This document shows positions 7,452 through 15,962 of a stretch of DNA of 64,000 bases, piece after piece. Made by a program: the position numbers and the translations under genes. The notes under the pieces are model-generated. The model saw only the letters and a program-made list of their open reading frames with translations, ran no database searches and was not told the origin of the DNA. Numbering within the stretch: the stretch's first letter is position 1; the number at the start of each line of letters is the position of its first letter. The stretch is from an uncultured Eubacteriales bacterium (GTDB taxonomy: Bacteria > Bacillota > Clostridia > Oscillospirales > Acutalibacteraceae). The stretch is from assembly GCA_934457095.1 (NCBI GenBank), contig CAKSHJ010000006.1, positions 1-64,000 on the forward strand, read 5' to 3'.

Positions 7452-8147
7452 TTATCCCTCCCTGTTTTTCAGCAGCGCCTCGGCTACGGCAATATCTTCT
7501 TTTGTGGTCAATTTCAAATTTTCATAACTCCCAAGGCATAAATGCACCTTCACGCCGGCATTCTCCAATAACTGGCAGTCATCGGTATAGTCTTTCCGGT
7601 CCTTCTCGGCCAACTCCAAGGCGTGCAAATAGCCTGTCCGAAGAAAAACCTGCGGAGTTTGCACTGCCCACAAGGCATTCCGGTTGGGAGTGGCAGTAAC
7701 AAACCCGCTTTCATCTGCAATTTTCACCGTATCCTTCACAGGAACCGCTAACGCCGCCGCACCGTATACCACGGCATCATGTATCGCCTGTTCAATCAGC
7801 TGCGGGGTAATCAACGCCCTGGCAGCATCGTGTATGACCACAAAATCTGTTTTGGAACAGCAGGCTCTTACGCCCGCAGCAACCGATTGCTGTCTGGTTG
7901 CGCCGCCCTGCACGAACGAAACAGGCTTAGTAACCCCCGCCTTGCTTATACATGCCTCTAACGGCGCGCGGTCTTGCAATTTACACACCAATATGATTTC
8001 CTCAATACCGCCGGCCAGCTCAAATGCCCGCAAAGTATAAACCATAGCAGGTACGCCCAACAGCGGTAAAAATTGCTTGCATTGCCCCATACGCACAGAA
8101 TTCCCGGCCGCAGCAAGCACAGCGCAGCAATAAGGCTTCATACGCAT
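7452..8147 (-). CDS. ispD: 2-C-methyl-D-erythritol 4-phosphate cytidylyltransferase
   Basis: A nucleotidyltransferase of about 231 residues. The CTP-binding loop AAAGNSVRMGQCKQFLPL is a variant of the family AGxGxRMGxxxPKQF motif with Cys in place of Pro. HDAARALI, carrying the conserved Asp, and TPNRNALWAVQTPQ, which contacts the substrate, are present. It transfers CMP to MEP in the MEP pathway. Several in-frame starts exist (GTG at 8153, ATG at 8147 and 8141); the ATG at 8147 lies best behind GGAAATG. It is followed at once by ispF. Confidence 0.95.
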   Translation of the reverse strand: MRMKPYCCAVLAAAGNSVRMGQCKQFLPLLGVPAMVYTLRAFELAGGIEEIILVCKLQDRAPLEACISKAGVTKPVSFVQGGATRQQSVAAGVRACCSKTDFVVIHDAARALITPQLIEQAIHDAVVYGAAALAVPVKDTVKIADESGFVTATPNRNALWAVQTPQVFLRTGYLHALELAEKDRKDYTDDCQLLENAGVKVHLCLGSYENLKLTTKEDIAVAEALLKNREG

Positions 8148-8224
8148 CACCACATTTCCGTTTTTTACAGTATAGCAAAAACATCGGTTTGTGGCAATTG
8201 CAAAACGCGGGCAACCCTCAGCAA

Positions 8225-8971
8225 TCAGGAAACAGTAATATAATCGCTGCTTGCATAGCCCACAGTACCGTTATAATCCACCACATACCAATTTTGCCAC
8301 TGTCCCAGCACCTTCACCGCAGCCCCTCTGGGAATCTGTCCGATAATCGGCGCGGAAAGATTCGGCTTACTGCGAATATTGAGCGGGGTGCTCTGCGTGG
8401 TTACAGTACCATTACGTTCCTGTTGCGGCGGAGAAATAAACGGAATCCCGAAAATCTCGGTCAAAGACTTCACCAAATTGGCGGCCATCTCCTGTATATG
8501 GGTGCGGATCCACTCCGCGTCCTCCGCATTGTCGTGATAAGCCGTTTCAATAAGCACAGCCGGGGCATTGGTTTTGGTCAGCTCCACCAAAGAAGTCGTC
8601 GGCACAGCCCTTACCGAATCGGGTTGGGGGTAAATCTGTTTAAAATTATCCGCAATAATTTCGGCGGCATTTTTACCAAAGGCGCTGTTTGCGTAATAAT
8701 ACACATCGGTGCCCTGCAATTTGCCGGCCAAATTTGCCGGTGCGGCATTGGAATGCAGCGCCAAATGAAAATCATAATCACCGGCATTGGAATCGCGAAT
8801 CGACTGCCCGACATTGGTTCCGATTTTATTGCGGGTATATTGAATACCGTTGGTGCGCAAATACGGAATCATCGCATCGGCAAGTTTATTCATATACTCC
8901 TGCTCATTGCCGCCGCCGTTATATTCATTATACGGCTGCAGCGAGGGACTTAAAAAAATTCTTGGCATCAT
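8225..8971 (-). CDS. N-acetylmuramoyl-L-alanine amidase with C-terminal SH3 domain
   Basis: A 248-residue protein from the first ATG of an ATGATG pair at 8971, chosen because GAGGAG sits just before it. Residues 1-165 form an Amidase_3 fold: LSPSLQPYNEYNGGGNEQ at the front, the ALHSNA zinc-His segment, and the catalytic Glu in LIETAYHDN. The last 65 residues (TPLNIRSKPNLSAPIIGQIP and onward) are a bacterial SH3 wall-binding domain. There is no signal peptide, so it may be released on mother-cell lysis or act in the spore compartment, as for some clostridial lysins. The gene stands between ispD and a deacetylase. Confidence 0.85.
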   Translation of the reverse strand: MMPRIFLSPSLQPYNEYNGGGNEQEYMNKLADAMIPYLRTNGIQYTRNKIGTNVGQSIRDSNAGDYDFHLALHSNAAPANLAGKLQGTDVYYYANSAFGKNAAEIIADNFKQIYPQPDSVRAVPTTSLVELTKTNAPAVLIETAYHDNAEDAEWIRTHIQEMAANLVKSLTEIFGIPFISPPQQERNGTVTTQSTPLNIRSKPNLSAPIIGQIPRGAAVKVLGQWQNWYVVDYNGTVGYASSDYITVS

Positions 8972-9025
8972 TCTCTCCTCCTCATTACAGTATATGCCAA
9001 ATAAGCGCAACGGGAACAAAAACCG

Positions 9026-9907
9026 TTACGGCAAAATTTTTTGAAAAAAAGTTGCGCTGTCGGTTTCATTGCTGCGCAAATACCGCCCTAAACCATACAA
9101 ACATTCGGGGTTCTGCGTAATAAAGTTCATGCGGCCTTCGCAGGTAAGCGTTGCCAAAAAGCCCAGCTTGCGAATATATTCCTCCGAGGTATCGGAAAAC
9201 GCGCCAAAGGGGTACACAAACGTGGTAGGAGCAACGCCGGTATACTCGGTAATTTTAGTTTGAGCCATTTGCAAATCCTGCGTCAGCAAAGTTTCATAGT
9301 GCTTTTCGCTCTCGCCCCATGCCCGCTGAATCCCAACTCTCCCCTGGCTGCTTGAATGTAAATTATAGGAATGATTCTGTATCTCAACATAGCCCGAATC
9401 CACCATTTCCTTCATATTATTCCAAGTAATATGCCCGTAATTAGGATTTTCCTCATTCGCCTCGCTGTATTTTTCAGTACCTTGAATAATAGGAGCAAGC
9501 ACCAGCTTCATTTGGTATTGCTTTGCCAACGGAAAGGCATACGCATAATTATTATAGTAACCGTCGTCAAAAGAGAGCATAATCGGTTTTTCGGGCAAAG
9601 GCGTACCGTCAGTGGTATAGGCAATCAAATCCCGCATAAACACAGGCGTATAACCGGCCTCTTTCAAATATTTCATATCACTTTCCAGCAAATCGGGAGA
9701 AATCACATATTTGCCCTGCCTTTTTTCATCTTTCAATATTCCGTGATACATAATTATCGGCAATTCAACGCCGCTTTCAGGCTGAGCATCAGCCTGTACC
9801 GAGGCAGTCGCCTTATGAATACCAAACCCACCCGCAAGCAGCGCAAACAAACAAAACAAAGCAATATAAAGCAGCAATTTTTTTCTGCAATTCACCGCAA
9901 CAAACAT
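9026..9907 (-). CDS. Membrane-anchored or secreted polysaccharide deacetylase
   Basis: A 293-residue protein from the ATG at 9907, which follows AAAGGACG. An N-terminal hydrophobic segment (KKLLLYIALFCLFALLAGG) serves as signal or anchor. The NodB domain follows: ELPIIMYHGI, then the metal/base motif MLSFDDGYYNN, then EIQNHSYNLHSS with the two zinc histidines, and a C-terminal FVYPFGAFSD. These are the five classical carbohydrate esterase 4 motifs, so an N-deacetylase acting on peptidoglycan or another cell-surface sugar is expected. The exact substrate cannot be read from sequence. Confidence 0.88.
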   Translation of the reverse strand: MFVAVNCRKKLLLYIALFCLFALLAGGFGIHKATASVQADAQPESGVELPIIMYHGILKDEKRQGKYVISPDLLESDMKYLKEAGYTPVFMRDLIAYTTDGTPLPEKPIMLSFDDGYYNNYAYAFPLAKQYQMKLVLAPIIQGTEKYSEANEENPNYGHITWNNMKEMVDSGYVEIQNHSYNLHSSSQGRVGIQRAWGESEKHYETLLTQDLQMAQTKITEYTGVAPTTFVYPFGAFSDTSEEYIRKLGFLATLTCEGRMNFITQNPECLYGLGRYLRSNETDSATFFQKILP

Positions 9908-9977
9908 AGCAAAAACGTCCTTTCTGCAAAAGCAACCTCCCCAAAGCATATTCCGCGATTACTATTTCTATACCCGC

Positions 9978-10005
9978 AAAAAAAGCCTCCGGCAAAACCG
10001 AAGGC
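9978..10005 (-). terminator. Terminator after pgeF
   Basis: On the minus strand GCCTTCGG and the GC-rich complement CCGGAGGC form a stem with a short T-rich loop, followed by seven Ts. It ends the transcript that reads through pgeF. Confidence 0.85.
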
Positions 10006-10024
10006 AAAACATAAAAACCAAATA

Positions 10025-10858
10025 TCATTCCCGCAAAGCCAGCATAGCGGCCATACCGCCTCTTTTCTCTCCCATCGCGCGGTGAGAAAAAAACAACTCG
10101 CGATGACAGCAGGTACAAACGCCGCCAATGAGAATCTGTTCGGCGGGCACGCCCGCATGAACAAGTATCGAGCGATTGAGCGCCCACAAATCCAGCATAT
10201 ATTTGCCCGGCCGGGTCTCCTGCAAATAATTTTGCGGCGTCAAATACGAAAGCGCGGCAACCTTTTGGGCAACCGGCGCATCCACCTCATAACAGCACCT
10301 GCCAATAGAAGGCCCAATCGCCACAGTCAAATCCTGGGGTCTGCTGCCAAATTCCCGCCGCATAGCCTTTACCATACAAGCGCCCATTTCAGCAAGCGTA
10401 CCGCGCCAGCCGGCATGCGCCAACCCAATTCCGCGTTTGGCGGTATCCACAAAATACAGCGGCACACAATCAGCAAAATAAGTAACCAATACAATACCGG
10501 GTTCATTGGTCAACAAACCGTCCACGCCGGCATAGGCGCTTTGCCGCCAAATACCAAACCCAACATGTTCAGCGCCCACCCGCCGCACAGAAACGCCATG
10601 GTTCTGCGCAGAAGCCACCAAATTATCAAACCGCACACCAATCGCCCTACAAAACCTCCGGTAATTTTCAAGCACATGCTCCGGGTCATCGCCGCGATTA
10701 AAATACAAATTCATACTTGCGAATTCCCGTTCACTCACACCGCCGTTTCTGGTAGAAAACCCATGCGCAATATACGGAAGAGCGCAAAGCTGCTCAAACG
10801 CCAAAAAAGGAACACCATGCTTTTGCTCCAGTCTCATTTGCCCTAAATTCTCCGCCAT
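10025..10858 (-). CDS. pgeF: Peptidoglycan editing factor PgeF (YfiH/YlmD, multicopper-polyphenol-oxidase-like fold)
   Basis: A 277-residue cytoplasmic protein with all hallmarks of the family: AQNHGVSV, YFADCVPLYF with the Cys, GLAHAGWRGT with the His, and AIGPSIGRCCYEV. In this family two His and one Cys bind zinc or copper. The E. coli member removes L-Ser wrongly added to UDP-MurNAc, while other members have been assigned purine nucleosidase activity. GGAGGTG precedes the ATG. It is the last gene of the run that begins with rqcH, though whether they share one transcript is not certain. Confidence 0.9.
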   Translation of the reverse strand: MAENLGQMRLEQKHGVPFLAFEQLCALPYIAHGFSTRNGGVSEREFASMNLYFNRGDDPEHVLENYRRFCRAIGVRFDNLVASAQNHGVSVRRVGAEHVGFGIWRQSAYAGVDGLLTNEPGIVLVTYFADCVPLYFVDTAKRGIGLAHAGWRGTLAEMGACMVKAMRREFGSRPQDLTVAIGPSIGRCCYEVDAPVAQKVAALSYLTPQNYLQETRPGKYMLDLWALNRSILVHAGVPAEQILIGGVCTCCHRELFFSHRAMGEKRGGMAAMLALRE

Positions 10859-10877
10859 ACAGCACCTCCAAACCGGG

Positions 10878-11252
10878 TTACAGCCGCGGCATATTTCTTT
10901 TTTTCAAGCTTATCACATAAAAAACAATAATAAAAATAGCATATAAAACAGCAACGCTGCCCAGAGTAATATCAAGCCAAAGCGCAAACCCACCCATAAA
11001 AACACGAATAAAATAGGCCACAGAACCAAAAAGCACTAAAACAGCGCCATGATTGACCACCAGCAAACGGTCTGTCTGGTCGGTACGCAACGCAACCAAA
11101 TTAAAGCGAACAAATAAAAATTCCATACAAGTCACGGCAATACACAAATACAAATGCGCATTACCGGCGGTATAAAACGCAGCCAAAATAGCTAACAGTA
11201 TAGAAGCAACCAACCCGCATCCCATTGCAATAAAAGAAAAAGCTCTACTCAT
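10878..11252 (-). CDS. Small four-span membrane protein, unknown function
   Basis: A 124-residue protein with four predicted membrane spans (about residues 8-30, 33-50, 65-88 and 92-115) and a basic C-terminus SLKKRNMPRL. I recognise no family. Its ATG overlaps the stop of rqcH by four bases and its ribosome site lies inside rqcH, so it is translated together with that gene. A link with ribosome rescue is not implied by that alone. Confidence 0.7.
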   Translation of the reverse strand: MSRAFSFIAMGCGLVASILLAILAAFYTAGNAHLYLCIAVTCMEFLFVRFNLVALRTDQTDRLLVVNHGAVLVLFGSVAYFIRVFMGGFALWLDITLGSVAVLYAIFIIVFYVISLKKRNMPRL

Positions 11253-13018
11253 AACATCCTCCTGTTATCCGCCGCCTCCGGCAAGGCCGGCAACACATAA
11301 ACGGTCTTATATTTATCATAAATCACCATACCGGGCTTAGCGCCCTGCGGCTTCGAGACATACCGCACCAAAGTATAATCCACCGGCACATTCTCAGAAT
11401 CCCTAGCCTTACTGAAAAACGCAGCAATGGCAGCGGCCTGCAAAATGGCAGCCTGAGAAAACTCACGCCTGTCCGAAACCAAAATCGCATGACACCCCGG
11501 CATATTCTTAACATGCAGCCACAAATCATGATTATTCGCGTCCTTGAGCGTCAGCTTATCATTCTGACGGTTATTTCTACCCACCAAAACGGAAAAGCCG
11601 TCGCTCGTGGTAAATCGCAAAGGAGGCGCGGCCGCAATTAATTTTTGCCCCGCCTTAGTTTTTTTGGGGCGCAAATATCCCTGTTCGGCCAATTCCGCAC
11701 GCAATTCATTCAAATCGCGCTCACATTGCGCCCTGTCCAGCGCCTCCTGCACCGATTGAATATAGAGAAGCTCCTGCCGAGCTTTTTGAATTTGCCCGGT
11801 CAATTTTTCCTGAGCGGTGCGCGCCTTACGATAACGCTTATAATACCGCTGCGCATTCTGACTGGGCGTTAAAAGCGGGTCAAGAGGAATGCGCACCGAC
11901 GGGCTACCTTCCTGATAAAAATTTTCCAATTCCGCAAAGGCCTCTCCCTTTTGCAGGCGGTAAAGATTGGCATTGAGCAAATCGCCGAACATTTTCAGCG
12001 TTTCACGTTCATTGCTAGCGTCAAGCTCCGCCATTTGCAAATTCATCTTCCGACTCAAGCGTTCAGCAGCCGCAGAGAGCACCCTTGCAAGGTCGGCAGC
12101 GCGCACGCGCATACGCTCCAAGCGGTCACGTTCAGCATAAAAATCGTCAAGCAAATTACAAAACGACGGCTTTTGCACAATCTGAGCAACATCCCCATAC
12201 TGAGCAACGGGCAAAAAAGAAAAATCCAACGGTTTCCCGCATTGGTTCAGCAGCATATAGGCAGAGCCGTCGCACTTTCGCACCGTATCAAACAAAATCT
12301 GCAACTGTTTCTGCAAAGCCTGCCAATGCGCGGGCAACAATCGCTGCACAGAAAAATCGCAATCTCCGCAGGCCAAAAAAGCAATTTCCCTGCACACAAT
12401 AGGAGAAACCCCCTGAAGCGTCTGCAACAAAGCGTCACAAAGCGCGCCCGGCTTAGAGAGGCTCTGCAAAGCGTCCACCACCTGCGGCACGGTACAGTCC
12501 AGCATACAAAGCTTATTCTGAGCCGGCGCACTACGGTACAATAAACCGGGCAGCACCAGCCGCTGAGAGCTCATCTCCTCATCAACGCGTTTAAGCGCGT
12601 CCACAATTTTACCGTCCGCGTCCAATAAAATCACATTACTATGGCGCCCCATCAGCTCCACCGCCAAAGTCAGGGCAGTCAAATCGCCAAGTTCATTATA
12701 CGCCTCAAATTCCAAAAAAAGCACGCGTTCCAACAAAGGCTGCCGCACAGAAATCAACTTAGCGCCGCCCAATTTTTTGCGCAGCAACATACAAAGCATA
12801 GGAGGCTGCATAGGATTTTCAGGCAGCACACGGGTAATATGAACCCTTGCGCTGTTGGCCCTGGCAGAGAGCAGCAGGGCAACAGCGCCGTCTCTGGTAC
12901 GCAGAGAGAGCAACAATTCCTCCCGACCGGGCTGGTAAATTTTATCCACTCTCGCACCCAAAGCAAACTGTTCAATTTCCCGCGCAACATGCCGCAAAAA
13001 CACGCCGTCGAGCGCCAT
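11249..13018 (-). CDS. rqcH: Ribosome-associated quality control factor RqcH (NFACT family)
   Basis: This 589-residue protein has the NFACT order: an N-terminal NFACT-N domain beginning MALDGVFLRHVAREI, helix-hairpin-helix and long coiled-coil parts (about residues 290-440), and a C-terminal NFACT-R domain with LHVKNMPGCHAI. RqcH binds 50S subunits with stalled peptidyl-tRNA and adds C-terminal alanine tails. The family was formerly called fibronectin-binding protein FbpA. The N-terminal Asp-Arg pair needed for tRNA recruitment in B. subtilis lies in a region I cannot align with confidence. Length is normal. Confidence 0.93.
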   Translation of the reverse strand: MALDGVFLRHVAREIEQFALGARVDKIYQPGREELLLSLRTRDGAVALLLSARANSARVHITRVLPENPMQPPMLCMLLRKKLGGAKLISVRQPLLERVLFLEFEAYNELGDLTALTLAVELMGRHSNVILLDADGKIVDALKRVDEEMSSQRLVLPGLLYRSAPAQNKLCMLDCTVPQVVDALQSLSKPGALCDALLQTLQGVSPIVCREIAFLACGDCDFSVQRLLPAHWQALQKQLQILFDTVRKCDGSAYMLLNQCGKPLDFSFLPVAQYGDVAQIVQKPSFCNLLDDFYAERDRLERMRVRAADLARVLSAAAERLSRKMNLQMAELDASNERETLKMFGDLLNANLYRLQKGEAFAELENFYQEGSPSVRIPLDPLLTPSQNAQRYYKRYRKARTAQEKLTGQIQKARQELLYIQSVQEALDRAQCERDLNELRAELAEQGYLRPKKTKAGQKLIAAAPPLRFTTSDGFSVLVGRNNRQNDKLTLKDANNHDLWLHVKNMPGCHAILVSDRREFSQAAILQAAAIAAFFSKARDSENVPVDYTLVRYVSKPQGAKPGMVIYDKYKTVYVLPALPEAADNRRML

Positions 13019-13032
13019 AAAAGCCCCCCTTA

Positions 13033-13803
13033 TTATACCAAAAATTCCACCTCGTCAACCTGCACCGACTTCACAAACCGAACCTGTTCAAAAGCAGCAG
13101 CCAAGCGGTCGCAAAGCGGCTCAATGGCCACATCCTCGGTTGCAAAATGCCCGGCGTCCACCATCGTCAGACCCATATCGCAAGCCGCCAGCAATTCATG
13201 GTGCTTGCACTCGCCGCACACAAAAGCGTCCGCCCCCGCGTCCCCCGCAGCAAAAACAGAGCCCCCGCCTGCACCGCAAGCGAGCGCCACTTTTTTCACA
13301 TTTGAATTCCCCACAGTAAATTTCAAGCCCTTACAGCCAAGGCGCTCCTTAACAAAAGCAGCAAACTCCCCGGGCAACATTTCACATTGCAATTCCCCCA
13401 TCAAAGAAAGCGCCAACCCGGAACGCTCATACTCCTCCAACATGGCAATATTCTGCAATTGCAACCGCCGGGCCAAACAGTCGTTCACCCCACCTTTTGC
13501 CAAGTCATAATTGGTATGTACAGCAAGCGCGCAAATGCCCTTCTGCACCAATATATACGGCAAATCCGCGGGAGATAGACGCTTTAACGGGTGAAAAATA
13601 ACCGGGTGATGACTGATGATAAGCTGAGCATTTTCTTCCAGCGCCTGCCCAACGACCTTAGGCGTAATATCCATGGTCACAATCACAGTATGAACCGAAG
13701 TCTCCGGCGAGCCAATCAAAAGGCCCACATTATCAAAATCCATCGCAGAACGAAACGGAGCAAATCCGTTTATAAACTGAAAAATCTGAGCAACCGTTAC
13801 CAT
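13033..13803 (-). CDS. NIF3/YqfO-like dinuclear metal-binding protein
   Basis: A 256-residue protein from the ATG at 13803, chosen because a G-rich ribosome site lies just before it and an earlier in-frame codon would overlap the preceding gene. It carries DNVGLLIG, LIISHHPVIFHPLK with the metal His pair, and VHTNYD, the hallmarks of the NIF3 (DUF34) family. A GHFATED motif with a further metal ligand is near the C-terminus. It may be GTP cyclohydrolase I type 2-like, but the family function is unsettled. It directly follows trmK, the usual gene order in Firmicutes. Confidence 0.92.
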   Translation of the reverse strand: MVTVAQIFQFINGFAPFRSAMDFDNVGLLIGSPETSVHTVIVTMDITPKVVGQALEENAQLIISHHPVIFHPLKRLSPADLPYILVQKGICALAVHTNYDLAKGGVNDCLARRLQLQNIAMLEEYERSGLALSLMGELQCEMLPGEFAAFVKERLGCKGLKFTVGNSNVKKVALACGAGGGSVFAAGDAGADAFVCGECKHHELLAACDMGLTMVDAGHFATEDVAIEPLCDRLAAAFEQVRFVKSVQVDEVEFLV

Positions 13804-13816
13804 ACAATCTCCCCCC

Positions 13817-14515
13817 CTATTCTCCGAGCAACGCCTCCAACTGCGAAGCAACCTGAAGCAATCCGTTCAATTCAGCATGTTCCCCGCAATGAGCCAGCCC
13901 GCGTATACGTTTTTGCAAACGTTCATATTGCAATTGCATATAAGCGCGATTTTCAGCAGTATCGGGGCGCAAAATACCGATATAAGGAAATAACTCTCCG
14001 CTTTGCACCGCATTCGGGTCAAATCGAACCAACATCACGGTATAAATATGACCGTGTTCCAGCACAGCGCACTCCTGCAATACAGCAAAGCCATTTTCCG
14101 CCAAATATAAGCGCAACTGCGCCGCACCGGTCATCGGCTGCAAAATCAAATGCTTATCCTTATGTTTCAGCCACGGCGCATTCTCAATCACATCGGCAAT
14201 CAAAAGCCCGCCCATACCCGCAATCACAACATCATCAACCTCATTGGGAAAAATCAACTCCAACCCGTCAGAAAGCCTTGCGTCCACGCGGTCAGCAACG
14301 CCATACCGCCGAATATGGAACGCAGCCTTCTGCAGCGGCCCGATTTTCACATCCGCAGCAATGGCTTTAGGCACAACGCCCTTTTTCACCAACCAAATCG
14401 GCAAATAAGCATGGTCGGTGCCAATGTCGGCAAGCTTACAGCCCTCCCGCACAAAAGCGGCGCAAGCGGCCAAGCGGTTATCCAACTCAAACAGCTTTTT
14501 TTTGTTCAAAAACAA
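13817..14515 (-). CDS. trmK: tRNA (adenine(22)-N1)-methyltransferase TrmK
   Basis: A SAM-dependent methyltransferase of about 232 residues. The SAM motif ADIGTDHAYLPIWLV, DVKIGPLQKA, the VVIAGMGGLLIADVI segment and LILQPM are the conserved TrmK signature. It methylates N1 of A22 in the tRNA core. There is no upstream ATG; several TTG codons lie at the start, and AAGGGTGA (about 14523-14530) is best placed for the TTG at 14515. An earlier TTG at 14539 has no ribosome site. Gene order trmK then NIF3 is conserved in Firmicutes. Confidence 0.92.
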   Translation of the reverse strand: MFLNKKKLFELDNRLAACAAFVREGCKLADIGTDHAYLPIWLVKKGVVPKAIAADVKIGPLQKAAFHIRRYGVADRVDARLSDGLELIFPNEVDDVVIAGMGGLLIADVIENAPWLKHKDKHLILQPMTGAAQLRLYLAENGFAVLQECAVLEHGHIYTVMLVRFDPNAVQSGELFPYIGILRPDTAENRAYMQLQYERLQKRIRGLAHCGEHAELNGLLQVASQLEALLGE

Positions 14516-14574
14516 CAACAAGTCACCCTTACAAAACAAGCGCCCGACAAATCAACATGGCGGGCAAAGTCAAA

Positions 14575-14778
14575 TTATTTATCGGCCAAATGGCGGTTGA
14601 TTTTCAGCAGCATCTCATCAACATCAACGCCATGAACCAAGCAAGCCTCCTCCAAAGACTCGCCTCTGGCAGAAGGGCAGCCCAAGCAGTGCATTCCCAT
14701 CTCCAAAAAATAAGGCGCGGTATCCCTATCCAAATCCAAAATATCGCCAATCAGCGTATCCTTCGTTACAGTAGCCAT
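14575..14778 (-). CDS. DUF1858 redox-disulfide protein
   Basis: A 67-residue protein with ATG at 14778 behind AGGAGG. It carries the DUF1858 pattern: DTLIGDILDLD, APYFLEMGMHCLGCPSA with a CxxC pair, and a short helix. Members are described as hybrid-cluster-associated redox disulfide proteins and are common in anaerobes. The partner hybrid-cluster protein is not in this window. It lies upstream of trmK and is divergent from the Xer recombinase. Confidence 0.88.
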   Translation of the reverse strand: MATVTKDTLIGDILDLDRDTAPYFLEMGMHCLGCPSARGESLEEACLVHGVDVDEMLLKINRHLADK

Positions 14779-14878
14779 GCCACACATCCTCCTATTTTCA
14801 AACGTTACCTTTATTATAATACCCCAAACAGGCAAATGCAATACATTTTCAACAAAATCCGCGCACCCCAGCAAGGCA

Positions 14879-14907
14879 TTGAGGTTTTTCGCAATATATG
14901 GTATACT
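14879..14907 (+). promoter_or_regulatory. Promoter of the Xer recombinase gene
   Basis: TTGAGG at 14879-14884 and TATACT at 14902-14907 are separated by 17 bases and lie about 40 bases before the start codon, in the gap between divergent genes. Confidence 0.7.
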
Positions 14908-14948
14908 AAAAAAACAAAACTTACAAAAAAGGAAGCGACAAAAAAACA

Positions 14949-15929
14949 ATGAAGCAAACGGGTTATTCGCAATCCCCCCCCATCATCAAGGAATTCCTAG
15001 GGTATTTAGGCACCGTCAAAGGCAAATCGCCCCTCACGGTAGAAGAATACTTCATGGATTTACGCACCTTTTTCCGGTACATGAAGCTCCACCGGGGAGC
15101 AGTCGCCCCCCAAACGCCCTTTGAGGAAATCACCATAGACGACATCAATATAGAATTCATCAAAAGCATCACGCTCACAGACGTATACGAATACATGAAT
15201 TTTGTCAGCACGCAGCGCAAAAACAAAGCCAGCACACGCTCGCGCAAGGTATCCAGCCTCCGGGCCTATTTTCAATATTTAACCAACAAAGTAGGCAAAT
15301 TAGAGCACAACCCGGTCCAAGAGCTGGAAACGCCGAAAACCAAAAAATCTCTGCCCAAATACTTAACGCTTGAGCAAAGCGTCCGGCTGCTTGCAGCAAT
15401 AAACGGCCCCTACCAAACGCGGGACTATTGCATCATCACACTATTTTTAAACTGCGGCATGCGCCTGTCAGAGCTGGTAGGCATCAACTTAAGCGACGTC
15501 AACCACAAAGAGCACGTCATGCGCATCACAGGCAAGGGCAACAAAGAGCGCCTGGTATACTTAAACGAGGCCTGCATGAACGCGATTCAGGCATATTTAA
15601 AAGACCGCCCCACCGACCGAGTGATCGACAAAGAAGCCCTGTTCATCAGCCGAGAGCACAAGCGCATCAGCCCCAAAACGGTACAATTTCTGGTCAATAA
15701 ATACCTGCGCAAAATCGGTTTAGGCGGGCCGGGCTATTCGGTACACAAATTACGCCACACCGCAGCCACGCTCATGTACCAGCACGGCAACGTAGACATC
15801 CGGGTATTAAAAGACATCTTAGGCCACGAAAACCTGGGCACCACCGAGATATACACCCACATCTCAGACGAACAAATGGAAAAAGCGTCCAAAGCAAACC
15901 CGCTTTCAAAAATCAAGCCCGCAAAATAA
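14949..15929 (+). CDS. Xer-family tyrosine site-specific recombinase
   Basis: This 326-residue protein has an N-terminal SAM-like core-binding domain (about residues 10-115) and a catalytic domain with every active-site residue in place: Arg172 in GMRLSELVG, Lys196 in TGKGNKERL, His266 and Arg269 in VHKLRHTAA, His293 in LGHENLG, and the nucleophile Tyr302 in TEIYTH. It is as long as XerC/XerD, and its lone position among housekeeping genes suggests a chromosome dimer-resolution enzyme rather than a phage integrase. It is the only plus-strand gene between 2.4 and 25 kb. AAGGAAG lies somewhat far (about 13 bases) from the ATG. Confidence 0.9.
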   Translation: MKQTGYSQSPPIIKEFLGYLGTVKGKSPLTVEEYFMDLRTFFRYMKLHRGAVAPQTPFEEITIDDINIEFIKSITLTDVYEYMNFVSTQRKNKASTRSRKVSSLRAYFQYLTNKVGKLEHNPVQELETPKTKKSLPKYLTLEQSVRLLAAINGPYQTRDYCIITLFLNCGMRLSELVGINLSDVNHKEHVMRITGKGNKERLVYLNEACMNAIQAYLKDRPTDRVIDKEALFISREHKRISPKTVQFLVNKYLRKIGLGGPGYSVHKLRHTAATLMYQHGNVDIRVLKDILGHENLGTTEIYTHISDEQMEKASKANPLSKIKPAK

Positions 15930-15931
15930 AA

Positions 15932-15961
15932 AAGACGCCGCGTCACATCGGCGTTTTTTTC
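15932..15961. terminator. Bidirectional terminator between xer and nrdB
   Basis: ACGCCG (15935-15940) pairs with CGGCGT (15949-15954), with an A-run before and a T-run after. It serves the converging xer and nrdAB transcripts. Confidence 0.85.
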
Positions 15962-15962
15962 A

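Noticed and set aside
9371..10846. Open frame of 491 codons antisense to the deacetylase and pgeF
   Set aside because: It crosses two well-supported genes and a terminator, and its product looks random.
12641..13510. Open frame of 289 codons antisense to rqcH and the NIF3 gene
   Set aside because: It is a by-product of the A/C-rich plus strand; no ribosome site or domain.
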